A DNA stretch of 15,568 bases from JBCCWR01 sp039193385 (GCA_039193385.1 JBCCWR010000050.1:1-15568); one strand, 5' to 3'. Positions 1 through 7,216 are shown, counted from the first letter of the stretch. Notes: generated by a model not told the origin, from the letters alone. Numbers and translations are program-made.

Positions 1-2
1 GC

Positions 3-44
3 CTGATCGAAAACGGCGCCCGGATCGTGCAGGTCAATGTCTGG
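3..44 (+). other. short GC-rich fragment resembling a DUF1501-type protein (possible chimeric end)
   Basis: Read in frame 3 these bases encode LIENGARIVQVNVW, which resembles from memory the 'LVE.GVRFVQV' stretch of DUF1501 (sulfatase-like, Planctomycete/Verrucomicrobial) proteins. The frame then runs into a TGA at 66-68, inside the downstream TPR gene. The stretch is clearly more GC-rich than what follows. It may be the edge of a chimeric contig or a true rearrangement. The match is only 14 residues, so the identity is tentative. Confidence 0.3.
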
Positions 45-921
45 CGCCTACTGGAAAGTCTTTGCTGAAAAGCAGGCGGGCCTTAAAGACATCACACAAG
101 CTAGAGAGGCTTTTATACAGTTGTACCATGAATACCCTGAAGATGAGAGCATACCGCGTATTCTGTTTCAAATAGCCCTGACCTACTACAATGAGGAGCA
201 ATACAATAAAGCGCAGCAAGAGTTTCAGAAACTAGCCGAAAAGCATTCCACTCATGAAATAACATCCCAAGCTATTTATATTGCAGGATGTTGTGCCATG
301 AACCTGGAGAATTATGAAGAAGCTATAGCTATCTTTGAAAGAATTCCTCTAGAAGATAAAGTAAAGCCGCACGCGCATCTGGGTCAGATACGCTGCTTTA
401 TGTTACGGGGGCAACATGAGAATGCCCTGAAAATAGCCGAAGCGTTGACCAAAGAGCATAAGGAAGGCCCCATCTGGGTAGAAGCTACTTTAAGAAAAGT
501 CGATACGCTATTTCTTACAGCGACAGATAAACCGGAAAATCTTAAGATCGCTTTAAAAGAATCTACAGCCTTATTGAATTCGAATACAACCTACGCCTCA
601 TGGCGAAACCGTGCCGGCTTTATGCGTGGACGTATTCTCATTGAAATGGGACGCGAGACGCAAGCCTTGGAAGCTTTTATGGATGTGGTTTATGGAAACT
701 ACTTGCCGTCCGACATCACACAACAAGCGCATGAGCCCGAACTACTTTGGTTTATTAAATCTGGGCTTAAAGCCGCTGAAATCAAAGAAGATAAAGAGGA
801 CATCCAAGGGGCTGTGGCTATCTACCGTATTCTGGAACAGTTAGGCAGCACCAATCGCGGCGAGTTTCGCCGTAAGATTGATGATCTTAAATCACGCCAT
901 TTCATTTGGGAAGAATCATGA
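37..921 (+). CDS. tetratricopeptide-repeat (TPR) protein, probably lacking its true N-terminus
   Basis: This helical-repeat protein has TPR-like hairpins with the usual spacing of small and aromatic residues, for example around residues 45-70 (ALTYYNEEQYNKAQQEFQKL), 80-105 (NLENYEEAIAIFERI) and 190-220 (GRILIEMGRETQALEAF). TPR proteins act as protein-binding scaffolds; in this context a role in envelope assembly is possible but unproven. An ATG at 37 opens the frame, but there is no ribosome binding site, no signal peptide, and the protein begins inside helical sequence. The bases before about position 45 differ in composition and seem to come from another gene, and an in-frame TGA lies at 4-6. 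I infer that the real start lies outside this sequence and that the visible product is the C-terminal part of a longer protein. The 3' end at TGA 919-921 is secure. A 99-base gap separates it from the STAS gene. Confidence 0.7.
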   Translation: MSGAYWKVFAEKQAGLKDITQAREAFIQLYHEYPEDESIPRILFQIALTYYNEEQYNKAQQEFQKLAEKHSTHEITSQAIYIAGCCAMNLENYEEAIAIFERIPLEDKVKPHAHLGQIRCFMLRGQHENALKIAEALTKEHKEGPIWVEATLRKVDTLFLTATDKPENLKIALKESTALLNSNTTYASWRNRAGFMRGRILIEMGRETQALEAFMDVVYGNYLPSDITQQAHEPELLWFIKSGLKAAEIKEDKEDIQGAVAIYRILEQLGSTNRGEFRRKIDDLKSRHFIWEES

Positions 922-986
922 TCTGTCCTTTATCTATAGTTACAGCTAATAGTATAGTTAAGTTTGAGTCAAAAGATGCCATAGCG

Positions 987-1014
987 TTGACTTAGCACCT
1001 TTATTTCATATATT
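987..1014 (+). promoter_or_regulatory. sigma70-like promoter of the STAS gene, predicted leaderless
   Basis: TTGACT at 987-992 and TATATT at 1009-1014 are separated by 16 bases and each differs from consensus at one position. Only six bases lie between the -10 box and the GTG start at 1021, so the expected transcription start falls on or next to the start codon. There is no Shine-Dalgarno sequence, consistent with a leaderless message. Confidence 0.6.
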
Positions 1015-1020
1015 TCAAAA

Positions 1021-1530
1021 GTGATTGAAGATTCTATTTTAGTAAAACATAGCGGAGAGGCTGGTATCATTAAAGTGATCGGCAAAGGCTGCTTCAAGAA
1101 CGCTCGTTATGTTAAAATTTTTAATCAAAAGGCTGCAGAGCTGGGAATATCTCAAATAGTCTTTGATTTGCAAGAATGCATTCATATGGATAGCACTTTT
1201 ATGGGAATCCTTGCAGGCATGGCTCTTGAAGCCCAAAAAACCAAATCACCTATTCCGAAAATTTATCATATAAATCACAAAAATCTCGAACTACTGCAAA
1301 CGTTGGGGATTGATCGTCTTTTAGATATCCGTGATGATGACATGGAAGAAATGCGAGAAAATGGTCATATTGATCTGAATAAAAAAATCGGCAAATTATC
1401 CGAGGATGAGATCTCTGAGAGTATGCTGGAAGCGCATGAAAAACTAGTCGAGGCAGATGATAAGAATGCGGATAAATTTGAAGATGTGATTCATTTTCTC
1501 AAAGAAAAAACAAATATGGATAATGTCTAA
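1021..1530 (+). CDS. STAS-domain protein (anti-sigma-factor antagonist type) with acidic C-terminal tail
   Basis: Residues 1-105 form a STAS fold. The strand FDLQECIHMD is followed by S58-T59-FMG, which corresponds to the D-S-S/T-G loop of SpoIIAA/RsbV proteins, where a Ser or Thr is phosphorylated by an anti-sigma kinase. Such proteins bind and release a kinase/anti-sigma factor according to phosphorylation state. Beyond the domain is a charged, probably helical tail of about 60 residues (roughly 106-169), so at 169 residues it is longer than the usual 100-115. The start is GTG, chosen because the chain from there gives a complete first strand and a promoter sits six bases upstream. No kinase, phosphatase or sigma factor gene lies nearby, so its partner must be elsewhere. 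A hairpin terminator follows the stop. The family call is secure; the pathway is unknown. Confidence 0.85.
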   Translation: MIEDSILVKHSGEAGIIKVIGKGCFKNARYVKIFNQKAAELGISQIVFDLQECIHMDSTFMGILAGMALEAQKTKSPIPKIYHINHKNLELLQTLGIDRLLDIRDDDMEEMRENGHIDLNKKIGKLSEDEISESMLEAHEKLVEADDKNADKFEDVIHFLKEKTNMDNV

Positions 1531-1542
1531 GCTCACGAAAGT

Positions 1543-1569
1543 GGCCTCCAAAAAATGAGGCTCTTTTTT
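1543..1569 (+). terminator. rho-independent terminator after the STAS gene
   Basis: GCCTC at 1544-1548 pairs with GAGGC at 1557-1561 (extended by a G-T pair, 1543 with 1562) around an A-rich loop, followed by a run of six T at 1564-1569. It begins 13 bases after the STAS stop codon and isolates that gene from grpE. Confidence 0.7.
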
Positions 1570-1621
1570 CTAACCTTATCCATTTTATATCTTATGCAAC
1601 GACATATCATTATTCTCGGCA

Positions 1622-1649
1622 TTGACAGTGGTGTATAGTCTTCGATACT
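1622..1649 (+). promoter_or_regulatory. sigma70-like promoter upstream of grpE
   Basis: A perfect TTGACA at 1622-1627 is followed after 16 bases by GATACT at 1644-1649 (four of six matches). The predicted start near 1656 would leave a 5' UTR of about 75 bases before the grpE ATG. I see no CIRCE element (TTAGCACTC-N9-GAGTGCTAA) and no convincing heat-shock sigma32 box, so heat control, if present, is not of the HrcA type here. Confidence 0.5.
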
Positions 1650-1689
1650 GTTTTATAAATTTTATTATTTTGCTGTTTCAAGAATGAGT

Positions 1690-1709
1690 AAGCCCTCGCA
1701 TTAGGGCGT
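1690..1709 (+). promoter_or_regulatory. hairpin in the grpE 5' UTR
   Basis: GCCCT at 1692-1696 and AGGGC at 1703-1707 form a five-pair, GC-rich stem around a six-base loop (CGCATT), with two further pairs possible after a mismatch. It lies about 25 bases before the grpE start and has no T-run, so it is not a terminator. It may affect translation or mRNA stability; function is inferred only from position. Confidence 0.35.
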
Positions 1710-1731
1710 AACAAGATTAGTTTTACAAGAA

Positions 1732-2313
1732 ATGAACAAAAACGTCGAAGAAGTACCACAAGAAAATATAGAAGAACAAGAAGCTGAACCTATTGCTGAT
1801 CCCAGTCCGCTTGATGAGAAACAACAACCAGAGGAAGAAGCTTCCTCCAACAACGAATCAGAAGATGAAAAGCTGCCACCGGAAGAACTTGTTATCCAGC
1901 TAAATGAGCAAATGTTGCGTATGCGGGCAGACTTTGACAACTTTCGTCGACGCTTACAAAAAGAAAAAGAAGATAGCATCAAGTTCGCCAATGAAGGATT
2001 AATTGAATCACTCATTCCAATATTTGATAACTTTGAACTTGGTCTGTTGGCGGCAGAACAAGGGGGAGATGCCAAGTCTTTGCTCATGGGTATGAACATG
2101 GTCAAAGAACAATTAAAGCGTTTTCTCTCTGATTATGGTTTAGAAGCCATCGAAGCGCATTCCGGCGAATTTGACCCTCACCTTCATGAAGCTGTAGCTC
2201 ACGAATCCTCTGAAGAAGTAGCTGAAGGACACATCATTGAGCAACGACGTAAAGGCTTTAAGCTCAAGGATCGCCTGGTTCGACCCGCTACCGTTGTTGT
2301 AGCAAAATCATAA
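1732..2313 (+). CDS. grpE: GrpE, nucleotide exchange factor for DnaK
   Basis: GrpE releases ADP from DnaK so that the chaperone can cycle. The protein has a very acidic, low-complexity N-terminal region (residues 1-55, rich in E, P and Q), then the long coiled-coil helix with the family signature MRADFDNFRRRLQKEKE (about 63-80). The helix-bundle motif LIESLIPIFDNFELGL and the C-terminal beta-wing with FDPHLHEAV and RLVRPATVVV follow. The length of 193 residues is normal for the family. The ATG at 1732 follows a leader with no strong ribosome binding site. It is the first gene of grpE-dnaJ-rsmE, with 19 bases to dnaJ. dnaK and hrcA are not next to it. Confidence 0.97.
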   Translation: MNKNVEEVPQENIEEQEAEPIADPSPLDEKQQPEEEASSNNESEDEKLPPEELVIQLNEQMLRMRADFDNFRRRLQKEKEDSIKFANEGLIESLIPIFDNFELGLLAAEQGGDAKSLLMGMNMVKEQLKRFLSDYGLEAIEAHSGEFDPHLHEAVAHESSEEVAEGHIIEQRRKGFKLKDRLVRPATVVVAKS

Positions 2314-2332
2314 GTGAGATACATTTACCCCT

Positions 2333-3496
2333 ATGGCCACAACAAAAAAAGACTATTACGAAATATTAGGTGCTTCACGTGAAGCCAGTGCGGATGAGCT
2401 GAAAAAGGCCTACCGCAAAATGGCCGTCAAATACCATCCAGATAAAAACCCCGGCAACAAGGAAGCTGAAGATAAATTCAAAGAAGTCAGCGAAGCCTAT
2501 GAGGTGCTGAGTAATCCGGATAAAAAAGCCGCTTATGATCGTTATGGCCATGCAGCCTTCCAACAAGGCGGTATGGGAGGAGGTAATACGGGTTCCTCCA
2601 CATTCCATGATCCGTTTGAGATTTTCCGCGAAGTCTTTGGCTCTGGCGGAGGAGGTTCGAGTATCTTTGGTGATATTTTTGAGGATGCTTTTGGGGGCAA
2701 CGGAGGACAAGGCAATCAACCGAGCCGTGGAGCCGATTTACGTTATGATCTAGAGATTACTCTCGAGGAATCCGTTAACGGCATTGAAAAAGAAATTTCT
2801 GTCCGCAAACTTGAACAATGCAGCACTTGCGATGGCTCAGGAGCCGCTCCTGGTTCTAAAACTATTTCCTGTAGCACCTGCGGTGGAACAGGCCGCGTTT
2901 CTGTTAGTCGAGGTTTCTTTTCGATGACTCAAACGTGCCCAACTTGCCAAGGTTCAGGTGTGCAGATTGAAAAACCTTGTGCAAAATGTAATGGTGAAGG
3001 CCGTCTCGCGAAAACTTCCAAGATCAAAATCAAAGTCCCACCAGGCGTTGATACGGGTTCCAGGCTTCGTTCATCCAATAACGGTGAAGCAGGAACCAAC
3101 GGAGGTCCCTATGGAGATCTTTACATTGTCATTCATGTAAAAGATCACGCCATCTTTGAACGGGAGGATACAGATCTTTATTGCAAAGTGCCTGTGAGCT
3201 TCACTCGTGCTGCCCTGGGAGGAGAAGTTGAAGTGCCAACACTTGAAGGTAAAGCTATCATCAAAATTCCTGAAGGAACTCCCAGTGGAAAGACCTTTCG
3301 TCTTAAAGGAAAAGGCGTGCCTGACTTGCGAGGTTATGGCCGGGGTGATTTGAACTTGAGGCTCTATGTTGAAGTTCCATCCAAGCTGACGAGTGATCAA
3401 AAGAAAAAACTACAGGAATTTTCTGATCTCTGTGATGACAATAATCACCCAGAACGTCAATCCTTCTTCGCCAAAGCTAAAGAGTTCTTTAAATAA
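2333..3496 (+). CDS. dnaJ: DnaJ (Hsp40) co-chaperone, type I
   Basis: DnaJ delivers unfolded proteins to DnaK and stimulates its ATPase. All parts of a class I DnaJ are present. The J domain spans residues 5-70 with the HPD motif at 35-37. A Gly/Phe-rich linker covers about 75-130. A zinc-finger domain from about 163 carries four CxxCxGxG repeats (CSTCDGSG, CSTCGGTG, CPTCQGSG, CAKCNGEG). The substrate-binding C-terminal beta domains include VPPGVDTGSRLR and IPEGTPSGKTFRLKGKGVP. The length of 387 residues is typical. It is translated 19 bases after grpE and 11 bases before rsmE, without an obvious Shine-Dalgarno sequence, so the three genes almost certainly share a transcript. Confidence 0.98.
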   Translation: MATTKKDYYEILGASREASADELKKAYRKMAVKYHPDKNPGNKEAEDKFKEVSEAYEVLSNPDKKAAYDRYGHAAFQQGGMGGGNTGSSTFHDPFEIFREVFGSGGGGSSIFGDIFEDAFGGNGGQGNQPSRGADLRYDLEITLEESVNGIEKEISVRKLEQCSTCDGSGAAPGSKTISCSTCGGTGRVSVSRGFFSMTQTCPTCQGSGVQIEKPCAKCNGEGRLAKTSKIKIKVPPGVDTGSRLRSSNNGEAGTNGGPYGDLYIVIHVKDHAIFEREDTDLYCKVPVSFTRAALGGEVEVPTLEGKAIIKIPEGTPSGKTFRLKGKGVPDLRGYGRGDLNLRLYVEVPSKLTSDQKKKLQEFSDLCDDNNHPERQSFFAKAKEFFK

Positions 3497-3507
3497 ACCC
3501 ATTCACT

Positions 3508-4284
3508 ATGGCGCGTTTCTTTTGTCCTGACTTAGAACACAAAACTAAACTTGAGGGACAGGAAGCGCATCATGCATTGAACGTCCTTCGCATACGCAAG
3601 GGCGAAACGGTTACGCTCTTTGATGGTCGTGGACTTGAATTGCAAGCCAGAGTAACCTCCATCTCCAAACGGACTCTGGAGTATGACATTATTTCCCGAA
3701 AACTCACACCCGAACCTATCTGTCGTTTAAAGCTGGTACAAGCCTTACTCAAAAGTAAAGCCATGGATCTGGTTATCCAAAAAGCCACCGAACTAGGCAT
3801 GACAGATCTTTACCCTGTCCAAACGAAACATGCTGTTATGCAGTTAAACAAAGATCAACTCAAGGCTAAGAGAGAAAAGTGGCAGCACATTGCTATAGAA
3901 GCGTGCAAACAATGCGGGCAGAATCGCATCCCCACCATTCATTCATGTCTAAATGTAAAAAATTTTTTGCAGACGACTGAAAAGGAAAACTCTCTCTGCT
4001 TGATAGGCTCTCTGCAAGATGCCCGTCGAACATTGCCTGAGGTTTTGAGAGAGACCAACCTCAGAAAAACTAAACATGTTTATTATATGATAGGACCCGA
4101 GGGCGATTTTTCCGCTGACGAACTAAATATGGCTGAAGAATCGGGGTTTCAATCCGTTTCACTTGGTTCACTCACCCTGCGTTCTGAAACAGCTGCGCTA
4201 CAAATGACATCCGTACTGAACTACGAATTACAGGGGCAATCCGTAATAAACTTTGAGAGCCAGACGAACAACCTTGCGCGGTAA
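3508..4284 (+). CDS. rsmE: RsmE, 16S rRNA (uracil-1498-N3)-methyltransferase
   Basis: RsmE methylates N3 of U1498 of 16S rRNA in the assembled 30S subunit using S-adenosylmethionine. The N-terminal PUA-like part has HALNVLRIRKGE (about 28-39). The SPOUT methyltransferase core shows QKATELGMTDLYPVQTKH, EACKQCGQNRIP, the cofactor-binding IGPEGDFSADE and the final knot motif SLGSLTLRSETAALQ. At 258 residues it is slightly longer than the E. coli enzyme (243). The extra residues after the knot lie in the 57-base tail-to-tail overlap with the reductase gene on the other strand. It follows dnaJ by 11 bases, a pairing also found in other bacteria. No terminator is visible after it. Confidence 0.96.
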   Translation: MARFFCPDLEHKTKLEGQEAHHALNVLRIRKGETVTLFDGRGLELQARVTSISKRTLEYDIISRKLTPEPICRLKLVQALLKSKAMDLVIQKATELGMTDLYPVQTKHAVMQLNKDQLKAKREKWQHIAIEACKQCGQNRIPTIHSCLNVKNFLQTTEKENSLCLIGSLQDARRTLPEVLRETNLRKTKHVYYMIGPEGDFSADELNMAEESGFQSVSLGSLTLRSETAALQMTSVLNYELQGQSVINFESQTNNLAR

Positions 4285-5040
4285 AAATCGATTGGCTAAT
4301 GGTGCTAAAAAAGTCTGAAAGAAATCTCCTGCATAGTAATCTTCTCGTTTTCCTTTTTCCTGCATAGCTCTTAAAACAACTTGCGCTACGAGCTCAGGAC
4401 CAGGAGCATGCTTCATATTTTGATCTACCGCGTGCCACACTTTCTGCACGCGATTTTGGTAGGGATCATTCTCATTCAGAAGAGGCTTAGGCATGGAATC
4501 ATTGAAGTCTGTATGAATATCTCCCGGCTTGATATTCACAACATTTATCGACTCACCGGCCAGTTCCAGACGTAGCGCTTCTGTGTAACAAATGAGAGCC
4601 GCTTTAGCTGCACTGTAACAAGCCATAAATGGCATGGGAAATTCTCCTGCGACTGAACTAACATTGATGAGCAAACCACTCTCATTAGCTCTAAAATGCT
4701 TAACCGCCAGGCGGCTTAGTAACATAGGGCCATGTAACAATGTATTGATCAACTCACGTTCTGTTTCTATGGCCATGTTTTCCGTAGAGCCAAAATAACC
4801 CGAACCGGCATTATTGATAACGACATCAACGTGGCCAGCTTGGTCGATAAGCTTAGACCATCCCTCTTGAATGGACTGGTCAGAATTCAGATCGAGAACG
4901 ATGGGATTGATACCTTCTATATGAGCCATTCTTCCTGCACTTCTGGACGTCCCCCAAACTTGATACCCTTTAGCAACAAGAAGTTTAGTGATAGCTAAGC
5001 CAATACCCGAGCTGGCCCCAGTAAGTAGAATTTTGCGCAT
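4228..5040 (-). CDS. short-chain dehydrogenase/reductase (SDR), likely acyl or keto reductase
   Basis: This is a classical SDR with a Rossmann fold: the cofactor motif TGASSGIG at residues 7-14, NNAG at 76-79, and the catalytic Ser130, Tyr143 and Lys147 (NVSS...YSAAK). Such enzymes use NAD(P)H to reduce ketones or oxidise alcohols. The C-terminal extension ending in KVYYGLPL recalls the 17-beta-HSD-like/DHRS7-type branch rather than short FabG proteins. It is the third gene of the acyl operon, 11 bases after the ketosynthase, so I infer it reduces the beta-ketoacyl product or a derived lipid. Substrate and cofactor preference cannot be read from the sequence. Its 3' end overlaps rsmE by 57 bases in antisense. 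There is no ribosome binding site before the ATG. Confidence 0.9.
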   Translation of the reverse strand: MRKILLTGASSGIGLAITKLLVAKGYQVWGTSRSAGRMAHIEGINPIVLDLNSDQSIQEGWSKLIDQAGHVDVVINNAGSGYFGSTENMAIETERELINTLLHGPMLLSRLAVKHFRANESGLLINVSSVAGEFPMPFMACYSAAKAALICYTEALRLELAGESINVVNIKPGDIHTDFNDSMPKPLLNENDPYQNRVQKVWHAVDQNMKHAPGPELVAQVVLRAMQEKGKREDYYAGDFFQTFLAPLANRFLPRKVVRLALKVYYGLPL

Positions 5041-5051
5041 AGCTGAAATGT

Positions 5052-6320
5052 TTATTCTGCGAATTTCTTGAAAACAAGTGAAACATTGGTGCCGCCAAAA
5101 GCGCTCGAATTACTCATTACAATATTGGGCTCACAATCAATTGGCTGGCTGACTATAGGAATATCATTAAACTTAGGGTCCAGTTCTGTGATGTTAGCTG
5201 ATGTGGGAACAAAACCTTCGTGTATGGCCATACAACTGAAAGCAGCTTCTAAAGCACCTGCCAGGTGTAGTCCATGCCCCGTCAGGCTTTTGGTGCTGCT
5301 CATGTAAGGCATTTTTTCTTTTTTGAAAACAGAACGCATGGCATGAATTTCAGCTTCATCACCCGCCAGAGTCGATGTAGCATGAGCATTCACATAATCA
5401 ACATCATCCGGAGTAATACCCGACTCATTTAGAGCTAGCTTAATGGAGCGAGCCAACCCCTCACCCTCCGGCTGAGGAATGACAAGGCTATGACCGTCGG
5501 ATGACTGCCCCCAGCCCAACACCTCGGCATAAATTTTTGCTTTACGAGCTTGGGCATGTTCCAGTTCTTCCAGAACTAATGTGACACCTCCTTCACAAGC
5601 GACAAAACCATCTCTTTTTTTATCAAAAGCACATGGCGAAACATCTGGATCATCCTTAAGCGAAAGCGTTCTGGCAGCCGCAAAGGGAACAATAGCTTCT
5701 AATGATACTTCTTCGGCTCCTGTCACAAAAACAATATCCTGACGCCCTAGGGCAATGAGATCATAGGCCGTTCCCAAAGAATGGGCTGATGAGGCGCAGG
5801 CACTGGAAAAGCCTAGTGTACCCCCTTTGATTTTAAACAATGCGGCCAAGTTAATATTCAATGAACCTGCGATACCATAGCAAATGCACATGGGACTTAC
5901 ATAGCGGACCCCTCTTGAATGAATGGTCTGCAAAACATCATATTGCATAGCCACTGAACCGGTTGAGGCACACATCAAGCTGGTTCGCTCATGGGAAACC
6001 ATACTATCGATCAACCCCGCATCTTTGATCGCTTCTTCCATAGAACAGAAACCAAAGACTACATTGGGTCCCATGCCTCTTAATTGATCTCGCCGAAATT
6101 CGATTCCCTCGGGAAATTCCCAGTCATTGTAATCCACCGTTGGGAAATGAAAGCCTTTTACTTGGCCGGCGAGAGAAATGGGAATATTAGTCCCAGCAAA
6201 TTGAGGACAACGATCAATACCAGATTTGGCTTCTTTTAAACTATTTAGATTTTCTTGATACCCATTGCCGATGCTACTAATTAGCCCAAGACCTGTGATT
6301 ACAATACGTTTTTTACTCAT
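5052..6320 (-). CDS. beta-ketoacyl-ACP synthase (FabF/KAS II-like)
   Basis: The enzyme condenses malonyl-ACP with an acyl chain to give beta-ketoacyl-ACP. The thiolase-fold protein has an intact active site: nucleophile Cys175 in SSACASSAHSLG, His313 in NAHATSTLAGDEAE, and Lys344 and His349 in STKSLTGHG. The C-terminal SNSSAFGGTNVSLVF is also typical. At 422 residues it has normal length. Two loops depart from FabF: NAHATST replaces the usual NAHGTST, and LTGHGLHLAGALEA replaces the GHxxGAAGxxEA form. Together with its operon partners this suggests a specialised branch rather than the housekeeping enzyme. It starts at an ATG with an AGGTG ribosome binding site seven bases upstream, one of the few clear ones here. 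It lies 35 bases after the ACP-dehydratase gene. No chain-length-factor partner is present. Confidence 0.92.
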   Translation of the reverse strand: MSKKRIVITGLGLISSIGNGYQENLNSLKEAKSGIDRCPQFAGTNIPISLAGQVKGFHFPTVDYNDWEFPEGIEFRRDQLRGMGPNVVFGFCSMEEAIKDAGLIDSMVSHERTSLMCASTGSVAMQYDVLQTIHSRGVRYVSPMCICYGIAGSLNINLAALFKIKGGTLGFSSACASSAHSLGTAYDLIALGRQDIVFVTGAEEVSLEAIVPFAAARTLSLKDDPDVSPCAFDKKRDGFVACEGGVTLVLEELEHAQARKAKIYAEVLGWGQSSDGHSLVIPQPEGEGLARSIKLALNESGITPDDVDYVNAHATSTLAGDEAEIHAMRSVFKKEKMPYMSSTKSLTGHGLHLAGALEAAFSCMAIHEGFVPTSANITELDPKFNDIPIVSQPIDCEPNIVMSNSSAFGGTNVSLVFKKFAE

Positions 6321-6355
6321 GTCGAAACACCTGGTGTCGTTTTAGTTAACAACTT

Positions 6356-7216
6356 TCAGGCGTTTTGAGCATCCGCAGGTTGCGGTCCAAATGCAAGGAC
6401 TAAGTGGCCCAATTCGGCTAAACGCTCACCTTTGACCTTAGCTGCTCCTTTGAAGATGGCTAAAGGACTGCGTAGCTTATCCAGCTTGATTTCCATCTCA
6501 ATGGTATCCCCAGGAACAGCGCGTTTATGAAAATGCGCATCATCCATTGAGGCAAAAACAACTTCAGTTGCACTGAAGGTACTATCTCCATTTTGCGGCA
6601 CGTTCTGCAAGACCCAAAGGCAAGCAGCCTGACCCATGGCTTCAAAAACGATGGAAGCAGGAAAAACGGGATTATCTTTAAAATGTCCTTCAAGGAAATA
6701 TTCATCTCCGGTGATATGATATTTTGCCAAAACGACGTCACCATTGATAGTGGCTTCATCGAGAAAGAGGAAAGGAGGATTTTGTGGTAGAGCTATAGTG
6801 ATCGCATCTCGATCCAATTTTTTACTTTCTGAGGCATTTTCAGATGACTCATCGCTATCTTCTTCACCTGAGATTTTCTTTTTAATGAAAGTTTTAACCT
6901 GACCGAGGGTTTGAATGTCAATTAACTCTTCATTTTGAATGCGGATATCAAGGGCTTCTTCAATTGTAAGTACAATTTCCAACATGGTAAGAGAATCTAT
7001 TCCAAGATCCTCGACCAGCTTGGTATCATCAGACGCAGTTGCCAGATCCACATCATTCTCAGGCGTCATATAGCGACGAATAATTCCTGCAACAACGATT
7101 TCAACCGAAGGCACATCTCCTGTTTCACGATATCTAATTGCGGCTTCTATCGTTATGTCGCTACATCTTTTCAGTGCAGCCCTTAAATCTGCCAACTCAT
7201 TGTCTGTCAGTGCCAT
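6356..7216 (-). CDS. acyl carrier protein fused to FabZ-like 3-hydroxyacyl-ACP dehydratase
   Basis: Two domains of type II fatty acid synthesis are fused. Residues 38-115 are an acyl carrier protein with the phosphopantetheine attachment motif LGIDSLTMLE (Ser75). An acidic Ser/Glu-rich linker covers about 116-136. Residues 137-280 form a hot-dog fold dehydratase in which His178 (EGHFKDNPVFP) and Glu192 (FEAMGQ) are 14 residues apart, as in FabZ. Both active sites look intact. Residues 1-35 add an amphipathic leader of unknown role. The protein would hold the growing acyl chain and dehydrate its 3-hydroxyacyl form to the 2-enoyl form. It is the first gene of the operon with the ketosynthase and the reductase. 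There is no Shine-Dalgarno site before the ATG. Stand-alone ACP and FabZ are the norm, so the fusion is notable. Confidence 0.9.
   Translation of the reverse strand: MALTDNELADLRAALKRCSDITIEAAIRYRETGDVPSVEIVVAGIIRRYMTPENDVDLATASDDTKLVEDLGIDSLTMLEIVLTIEEALDIRIQNEELIDIQTLGQVKTFIKKKISGEEDSDESSENASESKKLDRDAITIALPQNPPFLFLDEATINGDVVLAKYHITGDEYFLEGHFKDNPVFPASIVFEAMGQAACLWVLQNVPQNGDSTFSATEVVFASMDDAHFHKRAVPGDTIEMEIKLDKLRSPLAIFKGAAKVKGERLAELGHLVLAFGPQPADAQNA

Noticed and set aside
993..1000. TTAGCACC, like half a CIRCE heat-shock operator
   Set aside because: No matching GAGTGCTAA half is present nine bases away, and it lies before the STAS gene rather than grpE.
6327..6337. ACACCTGGTGT palindrome before the ketosynthase start, as an operator
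   Set aside because: Only 11 bases long and it contains the ribosome binding site; it is likely chance.
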